NCBI GenBank assembly: GCA_004293295.1
Contig: RDYC01000187.1
Location: 1 to 27,409 of the forward strand
DNA length: 27,409 bases
Reading direction: 5' to 3'
Origin: Bacteroidota bacterium
Lineage (GTDB): Bacteria; Bacteroidota; Bacteroidia; UKL13-3
How positions within the stretch are numbered: position 1 is the first letter of the stretch; each line of letters opens with the position of its first letter. Of this stretch, positions 1 to 8,239 are shown piece after piece. A program made the position numbers and the translations under genes. The notes under the pieces are model-generated. The model made no database searches. It worked only from the letters and a program-made list of their open reading frames with translations, and had not been told where the DNA came from.

Positions 1-1632
1 GCTTGTCAAAGCTTAGAAATTAAGCGAAATGGACTTGGAGCTGACGGATACCAAAACCGCAATTTGGAGGAAATTGTTGAAAAGCTAAAAAACCCGAGTT
101 GGGACAGGCTTTTTGCTGTTAAAGATGCTTTAAGCCTGGGAGTACCCATTTCGTCCGTTGAAAAAATAACCCGGATTGACCGTTGGTTTTTAACCCAAAT
201 CAACGATATGGTTCGTGTTGAAAATGATACCCGAAGGTTTAATATAAAAAATATGCCTCGGGAGTTGATGCTTGAGCTTAAACAAAAAGGTTACAGCGAT
301 GTGCAAATTGCTTGGCTTTTAGGTGCAGATACCACAGAGGATGAGGTGCGTGCTCTTAGAAAAGAAATGGGAATCATCAGAACCTACAAAATAGTAGATA
401 CTTGTGCTGCGGAATTCCCCTCGCCAACGAACTACTTTTATTCAACCTACGATGGAAAAAATGAAAGCATTGTTTCTGACCGTGAAAAAATTATTGTGCT
501 TGGCTCGGGACCAAACCGCATTGGCCAGGGCATAGAGTTTGATTACAGTTGCGTACATGGCTTATTGGCAGCTAAAGAATGTGGTTACGAAGCGATTATG
601 TTAAACTGTAATCCAGAAACAGTATCTACTGATTTTGACATGGCTGATAAGCTTTATTTTGAACCGGTTTTTTGGGAGCATTTGATGGACATTATTGAGC
701 ACGAAAAACCAATTGGTGTAATTGTTCAATTAGGTGGCCAAACGGCTTTAAAACTGGCTAAAAAGCTAAAAGAAAACGGTATTAAGATAATTGGAACAGA
801 TTATGAAAGCATGGACCTTTCTGAGGACCGTGGCTCTTTCTCTGATTTGTTAAAAGAGTTAGATATTCCTTACCCAAGATATGGTGTGGCGGAAGACGCT
901 GATGAGGCCATTAAAGTGGCAAACGAAGTGGGTTATCCGGTGCTGGTTCGCCCGAGTTATGTATTGGGTGGGCAGGGTATGAAGATTGTTATTAACGATG
1001 AAGAGCTTGAAAAAGCAGTTATAGAGTTATTAGGCGACTTACCAGGAAACCGTGTGCTAATTGATCACTTTTTGGATCGGGCGGAAGAAGCTGAGATAGA
1101 TATTATTTGTGATGGTGAAGATGTGCATATCATCGGCATGATGGAGCATATTGAGCCTGCCGGAATCCACTCAGGTGATTCTAATGCGGTACTACCTCCG
1201 TTTAGTTTAAGTGAGGCCGTTAAACAGCAAATGGAAGATTACGCGGTTAAACTTGCCAAAAGCATGAGCATAATTGGCTTGTTAAACATTCAGTTTGCCA
1301 TTAAAAAAGAAAAGGTATATGTTATTGAGGCCAATCCAAGGGCTTCACGTACGGTTCCTTTTATAGCCAAAGCCTACCAAATTCCTTACATTAATATTGC
1401 TACTAAAGTAATGCTCGGAGCTAAAAAGCTAAAAGACTTTACATTCGACCGTAAACTTGTTGGCTATGCGATTAAGGAACCGGTATTCTCATTCAATAAG
1501 TTTGAAGGCGTAAATAAAGAGCTCGGCCCGGAAATGAAATCAACCGGAGAAGCTATACGCTTTATAAAAGACCTGAACGACCCCGTTTTCAGGCATTGGG
1601 TAAAAGAGAAAAGCATGTATTTGAGTAAATAA
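1..1632 (+). CDS. carB: Carbamoyl-phosphate synthase large subunit, C-terminal part (5' end outside window)
   Basis: This is the ammonia-utilising, ATP-dependent large subunit that makes carbamoyl phosphate for pyrimidine and arginine synthesis in the cytosol. The frame is open from base 1, so the gene enters from upstream; the TTG at 64 is internal. About 543 residues are present. The first residues close the first synthetase half (LEIKRNGLGADGY). The next ~130 residues form the helical oligomerisation domain. From about residue 165 comes the second ATP-grasp half, with GSGPNRIGQGIEFDYS, NCNPETVSTD, QLGGQTALKLA and EANPRASRTVPF. The protein stops about where that half ends (REKSMYLSK-like tail), so the C-terminal MGS-like allosteric domain of the E. 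coli enzyme is absent. From memory, short CarB proteins of this type occur in flavobacteria-like genomes. It converges on the DUF2461 gene across a shared terminator. Identity is very secure. Confidence 0.97.
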   Translation, partial: ACQSLEIKRNGLGADGYQNRNLEEIVEKLKNPSWDRLFAVKDALSLGVPISSVEKITRIDRWFLTQINDMVRVENDTRRFNIKNMPRELMLELKQKGYSDVQIAWLLGADTTEDEVRALRKEMGIIRTYKIVDTCAAEFPSPTNYFYSTYDGKNESIVSDREKIIVLGSGPNRIGQGIEFDYSCVHGLLAAKECGYEAIMLNCNPETVSTDFDMADKLYFEPVFWEHLMDIIEHEKPIGVIVQLGGQTALKLAKKLKENGIKIIGTDYESMDLSEDRGSFSDLLKELDIPYPRYGVAEDADEAIKVANEVGYPVLVRPSYVLGGQGMKIVINDEELEKAVIELLGDLPGNRVLIDHFLDRAEEAEIDIICDGEDVHIIGMMEHIEPAGIHSGDSNAVLPPFSLSEAVKQQMEDYAVKLAKSMSIIGLLNIQFAIKKEKVYVIEANPRASRTVPFIAKAYQIPYINIATKVMLGAKKLKDFTFDRKLVGYAIKEPVFSFNKFEGVNKELGPEMKSTGEAIRFIKDLNDPVFRHWVKEKSMYLSK

Positions 1633-1633
1633 C

Positions 1634-1668
1634 AAAAAAGCGGATTGAATTACTCAACCCGCTTTTTT
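1634..1668. terminator. Bidirectional rho-independent terminator between carB and the DUF2461 gene
   Basis: AAAAAAGCGG (1634-1643) pairs with CCGCTTTTTT (1659-1668), and TTGA/TCAA extends the stem inside. Read from either strand, a GC stem is followed by a run of T. It begins 2 nt after the carB stop and reaches the first base of the opposing TAA stop codon, so it can serve both convergent genes. Confidence 0.8.
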
Positions 1669-2330
1669 TATCCTTGCGAAATTGCCCGGTTTAAAAACTC
1701 ATTCAATGGTTGCATAGCACTAAAAACCTCTACTACCTTTTTAGCAAAATCCTTTTTCAGCAAATCCTCGTTGGTTAATTTATACTCTGCCAAAAAACTT
1801 TTGTGTTTAATAAAGTCAATCATAGGGTTATCTGCTTCGTAACCTTTGGGTGGGCGTTGAAGCGCATCCCCTGTTAGTTTCTTAAAGTGCTTCTTAAACG
1901 TTTTATCATCAATTATTGCCTTAAACTCTTCCCCATTATAATCTATTTCCTGCCTAATGGCAGCCAGCTTGTCGGGCATAGGAGCATAAGCCCCTCCGGC
2001 CAAAAAACAACCATTGGGCTGTACATGAAAATAGTATCCGCAAAACTCCGCTTTTTTGCCCCCTTTGCTTAGGCTCATCCCAAAGTTGTTTTTGTAGGGC
2101 GATTTATCCGCACTGAAGCGCACATCGCGATTAATTCTAAAAATACAGTTTTTGGCCTCAAGGTTAGCAATGTCTTTATCAAACTTGCCTACTTCAATAA
2201 TCATCCCTGAAACAAATTCAATCCATTGTTTTCTTAGGGCTTCGTAAGGTTTCTTATTGGCATCAAACCATTCCTTGTGATTATTTTCTTGCAAGTTGGA
2301 TAAAAAGGTTAATAGTGATTTAAAGTCCAT
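1668..2330 (-). CDS. DUF2461 domain-containing protein
   Basis: This 220-residue protein of unknown biochemical function belongs to the DUF2461 (TIGR02453) family. Family features visible here are the N-terminal LLTFLSNLQENNHKEWFDANK, the central FRINRDVRFSADKSPYKNNFG and the following GYYFHVQPNGCFLAGGAY. The length is normal for the family and the single domain covers the whole protein. There is no signal peptide or membrane segment, so it is probably cytosolic. It starts with ATG at 2330 and is divergent from the methyltransferase gene at 2431. Its stop codon lies in the shared terminator with carB. It appears monocistronic. Family assignment is secure; no function can be given. Confidence 0.92.
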   Translation of the reverse strand: MDFKSLLTFLSNLQENNHKEWFDANKKPYEALRKQWIEFVSGMIIEVGKFDKDIANLEAKNCIFRINRDVRFSADKSPYKNNFGMSLSKGGKKAEFCGYYFHVQPNGCFLAGGAYAPMPDKLAAIRQEIDYNGEEFKAIIDDKTFKKHFKKLTGDALQRPPKGYEADNPMIDFIKHKSFLAEYKLTNEDLLKKDFAKKVVEVFSAMQPLNEFLNRAISQG

Positions 2331-2340
2331 GATAAATGAT

Positions 2341-2372
2341 TTTATGGCAAGTTACTATTTTGATTATTTTTG
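2341..2372 (+). promoter_or_regulatory. Candidate Bacteroidota-type promoter for the methyltransferase gene
   Basis: TTTA (2341-2344), a 20-nt spacer and TATTTTTG (2365-2372). The -7 element matches TAnnTTTG exactly and the -33 element matches three of four bases. The predicted start leaves a leader of about 50 nt before the ATG at 2431. Confidence 0.45.
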
Positions 2373-2376
2373 CCAA
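2348..2376 (-). promoter_or_regulatory. Candidate Bacteroidota-type promoter for the DUF2461 gene
   Basis: On the minus strand TTG (2376-2374), 19 nt and TAACTTG (2354-2348) approximate the TTTG / TAnnTTTG consensus with one base missing in the -7 box. It would place the transcript start a few bases upstream of the ATG at 2330. It overlaps the candidate promoter of the divergent methyltransferase gene, so the two could interfere. Confidence 0.35.
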
Positions 2377-2430
2377 CTATTAGTTAATTGAATCAATATT
2401 GATTAAAAAATTAACTTAAAAACAGATGAC

Positions 2431-3162
2431 ATGGCAGACAGAGAAAGACCAAGCTTTGAGGATAGCAATAACGTAACCGTACAACGTTGTTTTTTTGCAT
2501 ATGAATACGCCCGTCAGTTTGTTGAGGGTAAAAACACTGCCGATATTGGTTGTGCTGACGGATACGGTACACAGTACCTGGCTGATTTTACCAAATCTAC
2601 CATAGGCGTTGATTACAGCGAAGAGACCCTTAAAATAGCCCGGGAGAAACATGCTGCAAAAACCAACCTGTCTTTTATTTCTGGCTCCGTGCCTCCAATA
2701 CCACTGCCCGATGAAAGTGTGGATGTGGTCACCTCTTTTCAGTTTATAGAACACATCCACCCTCGTCTTGAGTTTATGAAAGAGGCATACCGGGTTTTAA
2801 AGCCTGGAGGGGTGTTTTTATGTTCTACCCCCAACGCAAAAATGAGTATTGCGCGTAACCCCTTTCATGTGCATGAATTTACTTTTGATGAAATGAAAAC
2901 CGAAATGGGAAAGGTTTTTAACTCTTTCGAAGTAAAGGGTGTACAAGGAAGTGCGTCTGTAAATCAATATTATGAAGATAACGCACGTTGGGCTAAAAAA
3001 ATATTACGCCTCGACCCACTCGGTTTGCATAAGATTATTCCTTCTTCTTGGCTAGTTGCACCATACAATTTACTTACAACAGTTATGCGTAAAGAGCTTA
3101 AAAGCCAAAATAAAGACACATTATCCATCACCACCAAAGACTTTTTTCTTAGTGATTGCTAG
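2431..3162 (+). CDS. Class I SAM-dependent methyltransferase (Methyltransf_11/UbiE-like)
   Basis: This 243-residue Rossmann-fold methyltransferase has the SAM-binding motif I ADIGCADGYGTQYLA near residues 38-52 and an acidic motif II region ending in GVDYS. The motif around SFQFIEHI lies near residue 107, followed by YRVLKPGGVFLCSTPN. No signal peptide or membrane segment is visible. The substrate cannot be read from the sequence; proteins of this shape methylate quinone precursors, lipids, sugars or small metabolites. It stands alone, with a divergent DUF2461 gene upstream and a long gap downstream, so context gives no substrate hint. The ATG at 2431 is the natural start. Confidence 0.88.
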   Translation: MADRERPSFEDSNNVTVQRCFFAYEYARQFVEGKNTADIGCADGYGTQYLADFTKSTIGVDYSEETLKIAREKHAAKTNLSFISGSVPPIPLPDESVDVVTSFQFIEHIHPRLEFMKEAYRVLKPGGVFLCSTPNAKMSIARNPFHVHEFTFDEMKTEMGKVFNSFEVKGVQGSASVNQYYEDNARWAKKILRLDPLGLHKIIPSSWLVAPYNLLTTVMRKELKSQNKDTLSITTKDFFLSDC

Positions 3163-3532
3163 AAAAAAAGCTTAAAAAATGCTTTTAGGTTGTTATCTAT
3201 CAATGTAATAACTTAACGCATTCCAATAATTTTCTTCCCAAAATTGCTTAATGTATTTTTGGGGCCTTTCGGGAATATGGGAATGAATTAATTCCAGTTT
3301 ACAGTGCTCGTGTTTATTAGGGTTCTTTCATAATTTACATAATTATTTGAATGAAAACGTAAGAGGGCTATTAAAAACTGCATAACGCCCAAAATACAGG
3401 TGATTATTAGGATGATGGAAGACGAAATCAGGCGTTTTTAACAAAAAATTGATTTTCTTCTTTGGTGTTTTTCATAATAAGTGCGTCTTTTGAATTGATT
3501 ACTTAATCGTTTTTTTTCTCAAAATTTAAACC
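3163..3532. other. 370-nt AT-rich gap upstream of the T9SS substrate gene
   Basis: No protein gene is credible here. Immediately after the methyltransferase stop, AAAAGC (3166-3171) and GCTTTT (3181-3186) could form a weak terminator stem. An exact TAnnTTTG box, TATTTTTG, lies at 3254-3261 with only a poor -33 match. If used, it would give a leader of roughly 265 nt to the next gene, or a short transcript. A GAATTAATTC palindrome sits within 3281-3297. I saw no recognisable RNA gene or riboswitch. Confidence 0.4.
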
Positions 3533-5665
3533 ATGACCAGAATACTGCATATAGCAATTATATTAATTGCATTTTCACAAACCACATCAGCAAAAATGAT
3601 TTCGGTATCTCCTTCCGAAGTGACTGCTGGATCTACCGTTACTTTTGATGTAAGGTTTCAAGATCAATTTTACAAACAAAATGACTTTTTTAATTCCGCC
3701 TCAATAAACTTAGTAAAGGCTAAAAAGTTTCAGGTTGTTAACGAGAATCACTTGCTGCTTACGTTCGATATACCTGATGATATGCCAATAGGAAACTGGT
3801 TTCTAGAAGTGTCATTTGATGACATAGGAAAGCCGTTAATGATCAAGATAAATCCCAAACAACAGCTATCATATATAAAAAACGCAACTCCTTTCTATTT
3901 TAAAGAAGGAGGTAATGTAGATATTACTATTAATACAAGCGGTACCTTGTTTTTATCCGATTCTGTTGGTATAGTTATCAGCAATACCTATTTTCCTCCA
4001 CTTGGGGAAGAAGATATTATACCATTGAAAATAAAGGCCTTAACAGATACTACATTATTAATAAATGTAAACCTTTACAGAGAAGAAAGATTCTACAATA
4101 TTACAGTGTATTCTAAAAATAAAGGCATAATGAAGTATAACCTTGCAATTAGAACCGATATTCCTGCCTTACGATATATTAAATCATTATCCCCGACCTT
4201 TTCAACAATAGGAACTTTCACTAAAGTTACCGTAAGCACTGCAAATACAAAATTTAAAATGGATACTATAATAGAGGCAATAGCAACGCACCCTTATGCT
4301 TCCCCAAACGAAAAATATACTACTGATTCAGTCCGAGTACTTAACGATACGCTAGTTGAAGTGTATTTTAACTTTTCAGATTCCATGATTCCAGGTCCTT
4401 ATCATATTTTATTAAAAAACAAGTATGAATATGCATCAGGTGCCAATTACCAAACAAAGGTGATAGGTAACTACCGTTTTATATTGTTTGATAAAGCTGG
4501 GGTAATTCCCGAAGTGGTTGACTTTTTCCCAAAAACAGTAACGAAGAACGATACCGAAGATATTACTGTTATATGCCGAGGCATTAAAATTGGTTCACAG
4601 AATGTTGGCATTGAATTTAAAGGGTATTCAAGCACTATTATTAATGGTACAAAAATAAATGATTCTACTTTTATTGCACCTTTAATTATTTCAAGACCTT
4701 ATGGCGATGTTGAATTGAAAGTTAATGTGGGCCGAAATGCGATGATTCCAAAAGAACTTCTTAAGATAAGAAACGCTAATGGTAATATACCCGTGTTCAA
4801 TAACATTTATCCGCAAAATTGTTTAAAAGGAGATAGTGTTACATTAAGGTTATATTACAAATACACAAAGCTAAAGAGTTTAAGTGAACTTTATATTAGG
4901 TTTAATCACCTTAATGGCGGTAGCAAGTCTTTTAAAGCAACAATTTTGTCAGATACCCTCTTAGAATGTCGCGTTAAGTTTGAGGAAGCTGGCGTTTACT
5001 CAATAGAGCACCTACTATTGCCATCGGGCTTTGAATTGTCTCGTAATTTTATTCATGCGGTTTTTAATGTTTTGCCACTACCAGCAGAACCTCAAATTGT
5101 AAAGGTTAACGGTACACCGAATCGTTATGGTACTTTCAATCTCGAGATTGTAACTAAAAACACGGATTTTCCAATAGGGGGATCAAGGAGTTTAGAAGTG
5201 TCTATATTTAGTACATATTGGGGGTATACTATATCTCTGATGGCAACAAAAATAATGGTAAACTCGCCCAATGTTTTGAATGCAACGTTTACTGCAGATA
5301 GTTTTGAGCATCCATTGCATGGTGATTATACCCTTTCTATTCAAGATTATTCTTTAAGCCTTTACAAACAGAACATATTTTCATTTTATAATACGGGTAT
5401 TGACAATAAGATTAATAGTGCAGAAAATGAAATTGCAATCTTCCCGGTTCCCACATCAGATGTTTTGAGTATAGCCACATCTGCAAAAATTGATGCTATA
5501 GAGATAACAGATGTTTTTGGCAGGGTAGCAACAATTGCTAATTGGGATACTCTAGGGGATAGAAATACAATAGACCTTAAAAAGTATAATATTAATCATG
5601 GTGTTTACTTCATTAGGATTCAAATTGGTAAAGAGTCTGTATACAGAAAAATTTATGTAAATTAG
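3533..5665 (+). CDS. Secreted protein with six tandem IPT/Ig-like repeats and a T9SS sorting domain
   Basis: This 710-residue protein has a Sec signal peptide (about residues 1-20, ending TTSA) and six divergent beta-sandwich repeats of about 90-105 residues. They start near residues 21, 112, 213, 324, 419 and 519. Each opens with a pattern such as IKSLSPTFSTIG or NNIYPQNCLKGD. Later in each comes an N/S-D-T-like turn (TDTTLL, NDTLVE, NDSTFI, SDTLLE) and then a G-x-Y/W-like strand (IGNWFLEV, GPYHILL, AGVYSI, HGDYTLSI). Residues ~630-710 form a type A T9SS C-terminal domain: AIFPVPTSDVLSI, ITDVFGR, HGVYFIRI, and a KIYVN end. It should therefore cross the outer membrane through T9SS and be anchored or released outside. 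There is no catalytic domain; adhesion or structural binding is an inference. Base composition looks more AT-rich than the neighbours, and long gene-free flanks surround it. Confidence 0.9.
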   Translation: MTRILHIAIILIAFSQTTSAKMISVSPSEVTAGSTVTFDVRFQDQFYKQNDFFNSASINLVKAKKFQVVNENHLLLTFDIPDDMPIGNWFLEVSFDDIGKPLMIKINPKQQLSYIKNATPFYFKEGGNVDITINTSGTLFLSDSVGIVISNTYFPPLGEEDIIPLKIKALTDTTLLINVNLYREERFYNITVYSKNKGIMKYNLAIRTDIPALRYIKSLSPTFSTIGTFTKVTVSTANTKFKMDTIIEAIATHPYASPNEKYTTDSVRVLNDTLVEVYFNFSDSMIPGPYHILLKNKYEYASGANYQTKVIGNYRFILFDKAGVIPEVVDFFPKTVTKNDTEDITVICRGIKIGSQNVGIEFKGYSSTIINGTKINDSTFIAPLIISRPYGDVELKVNVGRNAMIPKELLKIRNANGNIPVFNNIYPQNCLKGDSVTLRLYYKYTKLKSLSELYIRFNHLNGGSKSFKATILSDTLLECRVKFEEAGVYSIEHLLLPSGFELSRNFIHAVFNVLPLPAEPQIVKVNGTPNRYGTFNLEIVTKNTDFPIGGSRSLEVSIFSTYWGYTISLMATKIMVNSPNVLNATFTADSFEHPLHGDYTLSIQDYSLSLYKQNIFSFYNTGIDNKINSAENEIAIFPVPTSDVLSIATSAKIDAIEITDVFGRVATIANWDTLGDRNTIDLKKYNINHGVYFIRIQIGKESVYRKIYVN

Positions 5666-5699
5666 TTGTTGTTTTTAAAGCATTGAAATAACGACAACT
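5664..5699 (+). terminator. Possible weak hairpin at the end of the T9SS substrate gene
   Basis: AGTTGTTG (5664-5671) can pair with CGACAACT (5692-5699) with one G-T wobble, starting inside the stop codon. The loop is about 20 nt and no clear T run follows, so termination by this hairpin is uncertain. Confidence 0.3.
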
Positions 5700-6058
5700 G
5701 ATTTTAAAATGTGTTATTGCAAACTCTTATGCTATTATTTTGCTCCTTTTAAAGCCGTTTGTTTTTTTATAAATTAAATCAACCTACAAATTAAAGTAAA
5801 TAACATTAGCTCATGGGATTCTATATTCATCACATCCCAGTAAAAGAACTGTGTTTTCTTTCATCCATTAAAATGGCATAAACACCTGCCGTAATTGTAT
5901 TAAAAGATGCTCCAACTCAATTGTAACAATGTTCATCCATCAAACACACCAATTAAATTAGCATTTTATTCAACCCTGTTTACCTACAAATCTTAAGCAC
6001 TCACCTATCAATCTTGGTATTCCATGCGAAGTAGCTTATTAATTTGCTATCAAGTCAT
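5700..6058. other. Gene-free AT-rich stretch before the LiaF-like operon
   Basis: No credible protein gene was found. The only short open frame with an ATG (from 5813, 22 codons) lacks any support. Features seen are a 6-bp inverted repeat TGGGAT/ATCCCA (5814-5819 and 5834-5839) and a 10-mer ACCTACAAAT present twice, exactly 200 nt apart (5782 and 5982). In such AT-rich sequence both may be chance. No RNA gene was recognised. Confidence 0.4.
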
Positions 6059-6066
6059 TACATTTG
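6059..6066 (+). promoter_or_regulatory. Candidate -7 box for the LiaF-like operon
   Basis: TACATTTG is an exact match to TAnnTTTG and lies 24 nt before the ATG at 6091. The -33 region is a poor match. The position argues that the TTG at 6064, which is in frame with the gene, lies inside the promoter and that translation starts at the ATG at 6091. Confidence 0.45.
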
Positions 6067-6090
6067 TTACTCATTACTTTTATTGCACAA

Positions 6091-6825
6091 ATGGAAAATC
6101 CAAAATGGAAACACATGCATAGTACAAGGGGGCGCATACTAAGTGGGGTGCTTGTTGTTTGTGTGGGAACTGTTTTATTGCTTAAACAGTTAGGCTTCTC
6201 TTTTCCTAATTGGTTGTTCACTTGGGAAATGCTTATTATAGTTATTGGTGTTTACATAGGAGTTAAACATAGTTTTAAACACATTGGTTGGCTGGCATTG
6301 GTATTGGTTGGGTTGATTCTTTTGGTTGACGATGTTTTTCCGGAAACACAATTAGAAAACTACCTGTGGCCAACCGTTATCATTTTGCTCGGTTTAGCAA
6401 TAATTAGTACAGCCGGAAAACGTAGGGAAAGATGGAAATCATGGCGAGAAAAATGTCGTAACAACTCCAATTTTCAAAGTAATGAAAATATGTTAGACGC
6501 CATTTCCATTATGGGTGGTGTTAAAAAAAATGTTATCACCAAAGATTTTAAAGGTGGTGAGATTACTTGTGTGCTTGGCGGTGCAGAAATTAACCTTAGC
6601 CAAGCAGACTTCAATGGCTCTGTAATTCTCGAAATTACACAAGTATTTGGAGGCACCTTGCTTATTGTACCTTCGAACTGGGAAATACAATCAGAAAATA
6701 TTGCGATTCTCGGAGGAATTGAAGACAAACGGAATTTGGCGGAACACAACAACAACCCCGGAAGTAAAATTTTGATACTAAAAGGCATTAGCATATTTGG
6801 GGGAATAGATATTAAAAACTACTGA
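6091..6825 (+). CDS. LiaF-like membrane protein (DUF5668-type membrane region plus LiaF C-terminal domain)
   Basis: This 244-residue protein has four predicted membrane helices (about residues 16-34, 43-58, 65-80 and 93-108), a basic linker (GKRRERWKSWREK) and a soluble beta domain (~135-244). That domain carries five hydrophobic-GG turns: IMGGVKK, VLGGAEIN, VFGGTLL, ILGGIEDK and IFGGIDIK. This is the LiaF or cell-wall-active antibiotics response type of domain, thought to form a short beta-solenoid. In Firmicutes, LiaF inhibits the LiaRS system until the envelope is stressed. Here the gene heads an operon with a histidine kinase and response regulator, so a sensory or inhibitory role on that kinase is a reasonable inference. 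The ATG at 6091 is preferred over the upstream TTG at 6064, which lies inside the candidate -7 box. Confidence 0.85.
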   Translation: MENPKWKHMHSTRGRILSGVLVVCVGTVLLLKQLGFSFPNWLFTWEMLIIVIGVYIGVKHSFKHIGWLALVLVGLILLVDDVFPETQLENYLWPTVIILLGLAIISTAGKRRERWKSWREKCRNNSNFQSNENMLDAISIMGGVKKNVITKDFKGGEITCVLGGAEINLSQADFNGSVILEITQVFGGTLLIVPSNWEIQSENIAILGGIEDKRNLAEHNNNPGSKILILKGISIFGGIDIKNY

Positions 6826-6840
6826 TAAATTACTTAACTT

Positions 6841-7218
6841 ATGAAATGGTTTATAACCAAACTTGTTTTTAGTGTAACAACCGGCAACGGAAATCATACA
6901 CCTCAGTTTGATGAACAAATCAGGCTCATTGAAGCGAGAAGCTATAAGGAGGCGTTTTTAAAAGCCCGTTTCATCGGAGGCAGAGAAGAATCTGCTTTTA
7001 TGACAGAAGATTTAAATGCTGTAAAATGGCAGTTTATTGATGTTTGCGAGCTGCGAGAACTTGAACAATTTTCTGATGGAATGGAACTTAACTCAAGGAT
7101 TCATGAAACGGAAAATGCCGACAACTACGTTACCTTTATACATCACCGGGCTGATGTAATTGAACAAGAAACCCTCACACAACCAGTAGCTGTTTCCCTT
7201 GCAAATTCAGGATATTAA
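6841..7218 (+). CDS. DUF4288 domain-containing protein
   Basis: This 125-residue protein is of the DUF4288 type and of unknown function. It has the family start MKWFITKLVFSV, then GNGNHTPQFDEQIRLIEA, a run of acidic and aromatic residues with SYKEAFLKAR, and KWQFIDVCELREL near residue 60. No signal peptide or membrane helix is present, so it is probably cytosolic. It begins 15 nt after the LiaF-like gene and its 3' end overlaps the histidine kinase start by 20 nt, which suggests coupled translation and a role tied to the two-component system. Known members are short stand-alone proteins; I know of no assigned activity. The C-terminal ~40 residues look less conserved. Confidence 0.8.
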   Translation: MKWFITKLVFSVTTGNGNHTPQFDEQIRLIEARSYKEAFLKARFIGGREESAFMTEDLNAVKWQFIDVCELRELEQFSDGMELNSRIHETENADNYVTFIHHRADVIEQETLTQPVAVSLANSGY

Positions 7219-8239
7219 ATACACTCGCTTTGTAAGCTTTTATATTCTTAATGGAATATTTTGGATTGCTGCACAAACCTACATTGTTACCGGCTTTAAC
7301 ATTCCAATAAAAATCGCGGTTTTTGACGCCTTGTTGTCAAATTTATTGGTTATTGCCGCAGGCATTTCTACCTACAATATTCTGCGATTTTATAAGCCGG
7401 CTCGTGAAAACATTTTGTATCCTAGAATATGGGCCCTTTTGTTAACTATTGTTATTTCTGCCCTTTTCCGTAGCATAACGTTCCACCTGTTTAAAACCGA
7501 TTCTGCTTACCTTCATTTTATTGAATTGTCAATGCCTGTTAGGGTTGTTTTTAATTTGCTTAATATTACCATCCTATCTGTTTTTACGGTTTTGTGGTTT
7601 TATTTTAATGAGCAACAACAAAATCAACAACGAACACTGGATGCTGAAACCCTGACTAAGGAGGCTGAATTGGTGAGTTTGCGCCAACAACTTCAACCTC
7701 ACTTCCTATTTAATAGCTTAAATAGTATTAGTGCGTTGGTTGGCACGCGCCCTGAAGAGGCGCGAAAAATGATTCATCAGTTAAGCGAGTTTCTAAGGGG
7801 AACGCTGAGAAACAATGAGCACGAGTCGTTTGCTTTGGCTGACGAATTGAAACACCTACAACTTTATTTGGATATTGAAAAGGTTCGTTTTGGGCATCGT
7901 TTAAGTCCGTTTATTGATGCACAACCCGAGACTTTGCGTTGTAAAATTCCGCCACTGGTGTTGCAGCCGTTGGTAGAAAACGCCATTAAATTCGGTTTAT
8001 ATGATGTGGTTGGAGAGGTGGAAATTGGGATTGTTTGTAAGATGGAAAACACAAATTTAACGGTAACAATCACCAACCCATTTGATGAACAAACCTCAAC
8101 GCCTAAAAAAGGTGCCGGATTTGGACTTACCAGTGTGCAACGAAGGCTTTATTTGCTATTTGCCCGTAATGATTTATTAGTAACCAATTACAATAACAGC
8201 CTATTTACAACAACCGTAATAATACCTCAAGCAATATGA
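7199..8239 (+). CDS. LytS/YehU-type sensor histidine kinase
   Basis: This 346-residue inner-membrane kinase has four hydrophobic segments in residues ~11-135, then a short coiled linker. Next is a His_kinase domain with the phospho-accepting histidine in LRQQLQPHFLFNSLNS (His168). The HATPase_c part has an N-box around LQPLVENAIKFGL (Asn261) and a glycine-rich KGAGFGLTSVQRRL. No extracytoplasmic sensor domain is visible, as is usual for this class, so input may come through the membrane bundle or a partner protein. No ATG is available: the frame is closed by a TAG at 7187, and the TTG at 7199 is the best start. The gene overlaps the DUF4288 gene upstream by 20 nt and the response regulator downstream by ATGA. 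Confidence 0.93.
   Translation: MQIQDIKYTRFVSFYILNGIFWIAAQTYIVTGFNIPIKIAVFDALLSNLLVIAAGISTYNILRFYKPARENILYPRIWALLLTIVISALFRSITFHLFKTDSAYLHFIELSMPVRVVFNLLNITILSVFTVLWFYFNEQQQNQQRTLDAETLTKEAELVSLRQQLQPHFLFNSLNSISALVGTRPEEARKMIHQLSEFLRGTLRNNEHESFALADELKHLQLYLDIEKVRFGHRLSPFIDAQPETLRCKIPPLVLQPLVENAIKFGLYDVVGEVEIGIVCKMENTNLTVTITNPFDEQTSTPKKGAGFGLTSVQRRLYLLFARNDLLVTNYNNSLFTTTVIIPQAI

Noticed and set aside
5813..5881. Short open frame of 22 codons in the gap before the LiaF-like gene
   Set aside because: No promoter, ribosome-binding signal or recognisable sequence; frames of this length are expected by chance.
5782..5991. The 10-mer ACCTACAAAT twice, exactly 200 nt apart
   Set aside because: Flanking bases do not match, and the region is AT-rich, so chance is likely. 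No transposon ends or target duplications were found around the T9SS gene.
6064..6090. TTG at 6064 as start of the LiaF-like gene
   Set aside because: It falls inside an exact TAnnTTTG promoter box, and the ATG at 6091 gives the normal N-terminus.
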